Assembly (NCBI GenBank): GCA_019055375.1
Contig: JAHQIW010000618.1
Coordinates: 1-64,000 of the forward strand
Origin: Parelaphostrongylus tenuis
Lineage: Eukaryota > Nematoda > Chromadorea > Rhabditida > Metastrongylidae
DNA length: 64,000 nucleotides
Direction of reading: 5' to 3'
Shown here: positions 63,090 through 64,000 of the stretch, one piece after another
Position numbering within the stretch: the first letter of the stretch is position 1
Layout of the letters: each line of letters starts with the position of its first letter
Translations under genes and position numbers: made by a program
Notes under the pieces: model-generated
The model's input: the letters and a program-made list of their open reading frames with translations, nothing else
Databases searched by the model: none
Told to the model about the DNA's origin: nothing

Positions 63090-64000
63090 CATTTATGGCT
63101 CCTAAAAAGCTTAATGGGTATTAAGAAATTAACCTTGAGGAAGTTTAGATTTTTTACACCAAATTTTTCATAAGGCAACATCAGATTTGGCGCTCAACGC
63201 TTGACGTGCATGGTGCCGTCTTGGCAGTTTTTCAAATTCTTCAGTAGCTCACAGAGTTCGAAGTCGCGTGGTTAAAACAAAACCTACAATTCGCTTAATA
63301 AAATTATCCTGAAGAAGCGAAGCGCAACCTCTCCTCAAAATTGTTTTGGCAACAGTTTTTTATGGAACAGCAATCGCGTTGGCTAACTTTTGACGCTCTC
63401 ATTACCCGCTTACATCTGGTATACTTACGAACTCTTTATTGCTAATAGAGGGAATCGAATGATACGCAAAGTAGGAACTTTTACAAAATCTGCCGAGAAC
63501 TTCAGAGACAGGCTGACAATGGCATGTCATCAAGAAGTCACCAGTATAAGGGAGCGAGGACAAGCAGTGTCAATATTGATCGCAGTCGAACAAAACGCTT
63601 GAAGACATTTGATCATATCGCAAAAAAAAAGCAGTATTCTATATTTTAATAGGATTGACAATTTTCGAAATGGGTGGAGTAGACGCTGTTGAAAAATTAT
63701 GGTTGGTGGAGCAAAATCATCCTGGCTCACCTTCTCAACCGTTCTAAATTTTTCGTCAGGGTGGGCATACATGGAACGTCTTCGCCTCTCCACATTACAA
63801 AAACCATAAATAGTGTTGTTCATTCTTATGAAGTCCCATTACATTCATGCAACATTCCTGTGGTCTATTTGAATTCTGCGAGTGGTCTGGAAAAATTATC
63901 TCAAGAACTCGAAGCGTGCTTCTCGCGCCCAGTGTGACTCGATGGTTTTCTAGATTTTGAAAATTTGGAATTTTAACGCATAGCAACACTTTGAAATACA
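63090..64000. other. Unassigned DNA upstream of copy C
   Basis: 63190 has 'CAGATTTGGCGCTCAACGCT', similarly placed to matches upstream of copies A and B. 63700-63940 is open on plus and loosely resembles 45100-45255 and 46640-46780 in translation, but I do not call an exon. Confidence 0.3.

Overview
The window is nuclear DNA from a nematode, most likely a large-intron, repeat-rich clade V parasite of the strongylid/hookworm type. This rests on small exons with TTTCAG-like acceptors, acceptors 5-9 nt ahead of start codons that look like spliced-leader sites, gene content (taf-9, mlc-3, hus-1 and a secreted nematode-type family), and RTE, Penelope-like and mariner debris. No bacterial, mitochondrial or viral gene was recognised. 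Genes are few and all lie on the minus strand; most of the sequence is transposon-derived.

Layout. 0-9 kb: the first exon of a TAF9-like TFIID subunit, then a complete myosin essential light chain gene (mlc-3, four exons over 8 kb). 9-15 kb: repeats. 15-22 kb: a gene for the checkpoint clamp subunit HUS1. 19.5-33.4 kb: an old tandem duplication. Its first unit carries the HUS1 first exon, and its second unit carries another intact-looking copy of that exon 9 kb upstream. 33-40 kb: repeats and unassigned DNA. 41-63 kb: three diverged copies of a secreted nematode gene. Copy A (40981-44055) reads through five phase-consistent exons to 210 residues. Copies B (52.4-52.9 kb) and C (61.6-63.1 kb) are broken in different ways.

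The most striking theme is self-cleaving RNA. At least five kinds of short palindromic elements, plus Penelope-like retroelement ends, carry hammerhead ribozyme motifs. In palindromic elements where both arms keep the motif, the left arm holds it on the minus strand and the right arm on the plus strand, so a transcript from either strand would carry a ribozyme towards its 3' side. In several subfamilies helix III is a loopless palindrome (CACGTG, CGTACG, TAGGCGCCTA), a form expected to work best as a dimer. Two elements (3321-3698 and 59167-59662) and a hairpin insertion near 44.3 kb are bounded by exact 12-14 bp direct repeats and share an asymmetric layout. An inverted pair of Penelope-like 3' ends inside an intron of copy A has the same layout. 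I infer that the small palindromic elements are non-autonomous, ribozyme-bearing relatives of Penelope-like retroelements; this is untested.

All splice models, family names and repeat boundaries were made by eye from the sequence. Repeat coordinates are approximate to tens of bases unless an exact boundary is stated.
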